Source: Microbacterium sp. SORGH_AS_1204
GTDB lineage: Bacteria > Actinomycetota > Actinomycetes > Actinomycetales > Microbacteriaceae
Reading direction: 5' to 3'
Length of the DNA stretch: 64,000 bases
NCBI RefSeq assembly: GCF_030818935.1
Contig: NZ_JAUTBD010000001.1
Location: forward strand, 930,001 to 994,000
Positions 61,740 through 64,000 of the stretch are shown here, one piece after another; position 1 is the first letter of the stretch, and every line of letters begins with the position of its first letter. Made by a program: the position numbers and the translations under genes. The notes beneath the pieces are model-generated. The model saw only the letters and a list, made by a program, of their open reading frames with translations. It did no database searches and was not told the DNA's origin.

Positions 61740-63260
61740 TCAGATCTTCGGGGTGGAGCGCCGCCGCGCGAAGGCCCACGCCACGACGCCGAGTCCGAGT
61801 GCGGCGGCGGCAGCCCCACCGGCTCCACCGAGGGATGCCGCGGACATCCCCGTCGCCGCCAAGGCGGCGGGCGGCGCGGACGGCGCGGGCGGTGCGGGCG
61901 GCGCGGGCGCCGACGGAGCGGGCGCCGCCGGTGAAGGAGTGGGCGACGCAACGGAGTCCGCGCGTGGCGGTTCGGGCGCGAGTTGCTCGGTCTGGCTGGG
62001 TGAGGCGAAGCGCTCCTGCCAGCGGTAGTGAGGGGGCAGGTTCGCGACCACGTCGGGATCCTGATCGTCACGCTCGACGCGCCACACGGCTGTGTAGACG
62101 CCCGGTCCCGGCAGCGCGTCCGACACGACCGTGTAGGTACCCGCCCCCGTGAGCGGATCGGTTCGCAGGGTGAGGCGCATGACAGGGGCGAGGTTCGAGG
62201 GGATGTCGACGGACTCGGCGGGGTAGGCGCCGGTGCGGTAGACGTCGGCGGTGGCCGAGATGACCACGAGGGATCCGTCGGCGTGGCGGGGCCAGACACC
62301 GTCGGCCGCCGACACCGTCACGAGGTCGACGAACCGGCCGCCCTCGATGCGCGCGATGGTCTCGATGCGCGGTGAGAAGCGCACGGGGCGAGGCGTTGCA
62401 TCCTGCGTCGTCAGCGTGAAGGTCGTCGGATCGGCGGGCCCGGCGGATTCCTGCTGCCCCGGTGTGGAGAAATAGTGGATGGCCGCCGATCGCACGGCGA
62501 AGGAGCCCGTCGCGCGGACCGCGTAGGGTCGGCCGTCGACCGACGACGAGGCGGGAGCGACGATGTCGTAGACCTGTCCGGCGCGCACGTCGGAGCGGTC
62601 GGCGACGCCCGTGTCGGCGAAGACGGCGTTGTCGAGGTGCAGGGTGCCGGTGGCGGTGGCGTCCACGTCGGCGGTCACGGTGCCGCGGGTGGGGTCGTCC
62701 TCGAGGGCCGTGAGCGTCAGGGCGCCACCGACCCGGGGGACGCTGATCGCCTCGGCTTCCGCCAGGTAGCGCACGGCGTGTTCCTGGACCGCCGCACTGT
62801 TCTCGGGGCTCGCACGTCTCATGATGTGGTCGATCGCCTCGGGGAAGCTGTCTCCGGTGTACCCCCAGGAGTGAAGCGTGGTGTCGCGATCCACGATCGC
62901 TTTGACCGCCCATCCGACGCCCGCGGCCTGCACGGGATCGCCGGTCTGCCCGTAGGTGGAGACCAGGTAGTTGATCGACACCAGTTGCTTCGGACTCAGG
63001 CCGTTGACGTCCGACGAGATTCCGCGGTCGGTCGTCGCGTCGGTGGCGACGGGGAGCCCGGGGTGGATGCAGTAGGTGTGCACATCGCCTACCCGCATCG
63101 AGCCGTGCCATCCCGTGCGAGACAGCGGCGCCCAGGTGCCGAAGCCGGTGCCCCGATCGGCGGCCTGTGCGGCTGGAACGGTTGCGAGTCCGCCCAGCAG
63201 GGCGGCGATCACGCCGAGAGCGGCCAGAGTGCGTCGGCGTGACGGGGGAGGGTGATGCAT
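61740..63260 (-). CDS. Surface-anchored thioester-domain-like protein with LAATG sorting signal
   Basis: A 506-residue secreted protein. The signal peptide (RRRTLAALGVIAALLGGLAT) is cleaved near AQA-AD at residue 33. The mature protein has one cysteine only, Cys64 in YCIHPG, followed by a Gln-containing TGDPVQAAGVGWAVK segment; this fits a Cys-Gln thioester (TED/TQXA) domain that can bond covalently to host or surface targets. The middle region is Ig-like beta sandwiches. The C-terminus has a Pro/Ala-rich linker, the sortase E-type motif LAATG, a hydrophobic segment and RRRSTPKI. ATG at 63260 is chosen as it starts directly before the signal peptide. Confidence 0.8.
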   Translation of the reverse strand: MHHPPPSRRRTLAALGVIAALLGGLATVPAAQAADRGTGFGTWAPLSRTGWHGSMRVGDVHTYCIHPGLPVATDATTDRGISSDVNGLSPKQLVSINYLVSTYGQTGDPVQAAGVGWAVKAIVDRDTTLHSWGYTGDSFPEAIDHIMRRASPENSAAVQEHAVRYLAEAEAISVPRVGGALTLTALEDDPTRGTVTADVDATATGTLHLDNAVFADTGVADRSDVRAGQVYDIVAPASSSVDGRPYAVRATGSFAVRSAAIHYFSTPGQQESAGPADPTTFTLTTQDATPRPVRFSPRIETIARIEGGRFVDLVTVSAADGVWPRHADGSLVVISATADVYRTGAYPAESVDIPSNLAPVMRLTLRTDPLTGAGTYTVVSDALPGPGVYTAVWRVERDDQDPDVVANLPPHYRWQERFASPSQTEQLAPEPPRADSVASPTPSPAAPAPSAPAPPAPPAPSAPPAALAATGMSAASLGGAGGAAAAALGLGVVAWAFARRRSTPKI

Positions 63261-63324
63261 GCGAGGAGTCCCTTCGTTCGAGGAGACTCGATCGTGCTCC
63301 CGCACCCGGGTGCGGGAACGGCGG

Positions 63325-63356
63325 AAGGGGCCGATCCGTGAATGGATCGGCCCCTT
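63325..63356 (-). terminator. Terminator of the metallophosphoesterase gene
   Basis: Arms aaggggccgatcc and ggatcggcccctt form a perfect 13-bp stem with a gtgaat loop, 20 nt past the metallophosphoesterase stop. Next to it, cgcacccgggtgcg (63301-63314) is a 14-bp palindrome. Confidence 0.8.
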
Positions 63357-63375
63357 CGCCAGGTGGGGAGGATGC

Positions 63376-64000
63376 TCAGCGGGGGAGGAGCGTCAACAGC
63401 GTCGCCTCCGGACGACAGCCGAACCGCACGGGCGCGTAAATTGAGTGGCCCAGACCCGCGCTGACGTTCAGGGGCACGGTCCGGCCGTCGTGCGTCCACT
63501 CGCTCAGGCCCCGGGCCTGATCGAGCGGGATGTCGCAATTCGACACGAGCGCCTTCCGGCTGAACGGGACGCGCACCTGACCGCCGTGCGTGTGACCCGC
63601 CAGCAGCACGTCGGCACCGAGATCGATGAAGGTGTCGAGCGTGCGACGGTACGGCGCGTGCATCACGCCGAGGGTGAGATCGGCGGCATCCAGAGTTTCG
63701 AGGATCGGCGGGAGAAGCTCGGGGTGGTCCCAGTTGCGGTGGCCGTCGTTGACGCCGAACGCGGTCACGCGCAGCCCCTTGAGCTCGAACGAGACCGCCG
63801 TGTGGTCGAGGATGCTCCACCCGAGATCGTCGGCGAAGAAGCGATCCAGCGCGTCGACGTCGAGGTGCTTGTGCGCCGGAAGGTTCCCCGAGGGCCCGAG
63901 GAAGTAGCGGAGCGGATTGCGCGGCGCGGGTTCCTGGTAATCGTTGGAGCCGTGCACGACGAGCCCGGGCACCTCCCGCAGGGGGGAGAAGGCCGTGCGG
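63376..64000 (-). CDS. Metallophosphoesterase (5' end outside window)
   Basis: A calcineurin-like phosphoesterase, partial; the frame runs off the right edge with RTAFSPLREVPGLVVHG. The metal-binding motifs are GSNDYQEP (GNHD-like), VMHAPYRRTL and AGHTHGGQVRVPF. The C-terminal GLGHSIYAPVRFGCRPEATL is typical of the YkuE/YaeI-like subgroup, which acts on phosphodiesters at the membrane. The N-terminus, including a possible membrane anchor, lies outside the window. Confidence 0.88.
   Translation of the reverse strand, partial: RTAFSPLREVPGLVVHGSNDYQEPAPRNPLRYFLGPSGNLPAHKHLDVDALDRFFADDLGWSILDHTAVSFELKGLRVTAFGVNDGHRNWDHPELLPPILETLDAADLTLGVMHAPYRRTLDTFIDLGADVLLAGHTHGGQVRVPFSRKALVSNCDIPLDQARGLSEWTHDGRTVPLNVSAGLGHSIYAPVRFGCRPEATLLTLLPR

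Overview
The window is very GC-rich (about 70% by eye), with many GTG starts, a short actinobacterial-type SRP RNA, leaderless -10/start arrangements and a sortase-E-type LAATG surface protein. Gene content (MoxR/DUF58/transglutaminase operon, ThrE exporter, lysC-asd, dnaX-recR next to an SRP RNA gene, a GH38 mannosidase ABC locus) fits a Microbacteriaceae actinobacterium, most likely Microbacterium or a close relative. This is an inference from style and content, not a database match. Most of the window is ordinary chromosome: core metabolism, DNA replication and repair, transporters and regulators.

Layout. 1-2.2 kb: type III polyketide synthase coupled to a methyltransferase with a repetitive tail. 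2.2-9.9 kb: small envelope and stress genes (DUF2795, a GsiB/YdaD-like SDR, a three-gene DUF3618/holin-like operon), a glycosyltransferase, MarR and AraC regulators. 10.6-14.6 kb: SulP transporter divergent from a MerR regulator plus GNAT, NUDIX, tRNA-Ser(GGA). 14.6-19.2 kb: transglutaminase/DUF58/MoxR operon. 19.3-28.2 kb: a sugar locus (ROK kinase, ROK repressor, ABC importer, GH38 alpha-mannosidase). 28.4-34.9 kb: an amine locus (copper amine oxidase, small membrane protein, two APC permeases in divergent units, IclR regulator). 35.0 kb: SRP RNA, followed directly by an IS256/IS1249-type insertion sequence with a broken transposase. 36.4-45.2 kb: NUDIX, pta-ackA, a glycosyltransferase, beta-phosphoglucomutase and GH65 phosphorylase. 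45.6-54.1 kb: dnaX, recR, thrE, lysC, asd. 54.2-59.9 kb: mqo, tdk, galE, a GntR regulator with a siderophore-interacting protein, and a HAD phosphatase. 60.1-61.3 kb: a second, intact and inverted copy of the same IS. 61.4-64 kb: tRNA-Pro(CGG), a thioester-type surface protein and a partial metallophosphoesterase.

The genes form several small functional units. The ROK repressor, lipoprotein, two permeases and GH38 enzyme would import and hydrolyse mannosides. The APC permease and amine oxidase would take up and deaminate an amine. Pta and AckA interconvert acetyl-CoA and acetate with ATP. GH65 and beta-PGM turn a disaccharide plus phosphate into glucose and glucose-6-phosphate. LysC and Asd start the aspartate family pathway.

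I found no convincing undescribed defence or biosynthetic system. The most notable signals are: (a) four single-base insertions in short G/C runs that break lysC, dnaX and one transposase copy, which look like sequence errors or a recent mutational signature; (b) tandem hairpin-forming GC-rich repeats just after stop codons, including one family seen at three separate loci; (c) a strong excess of the heptamer GGATGCC/GGCATCC; (d) a perfect 12-bp inverted repeat before mqo; (e) a copper amine oxidase with a His/Cys-rich tail coupled to a small His-containing membrane protein.
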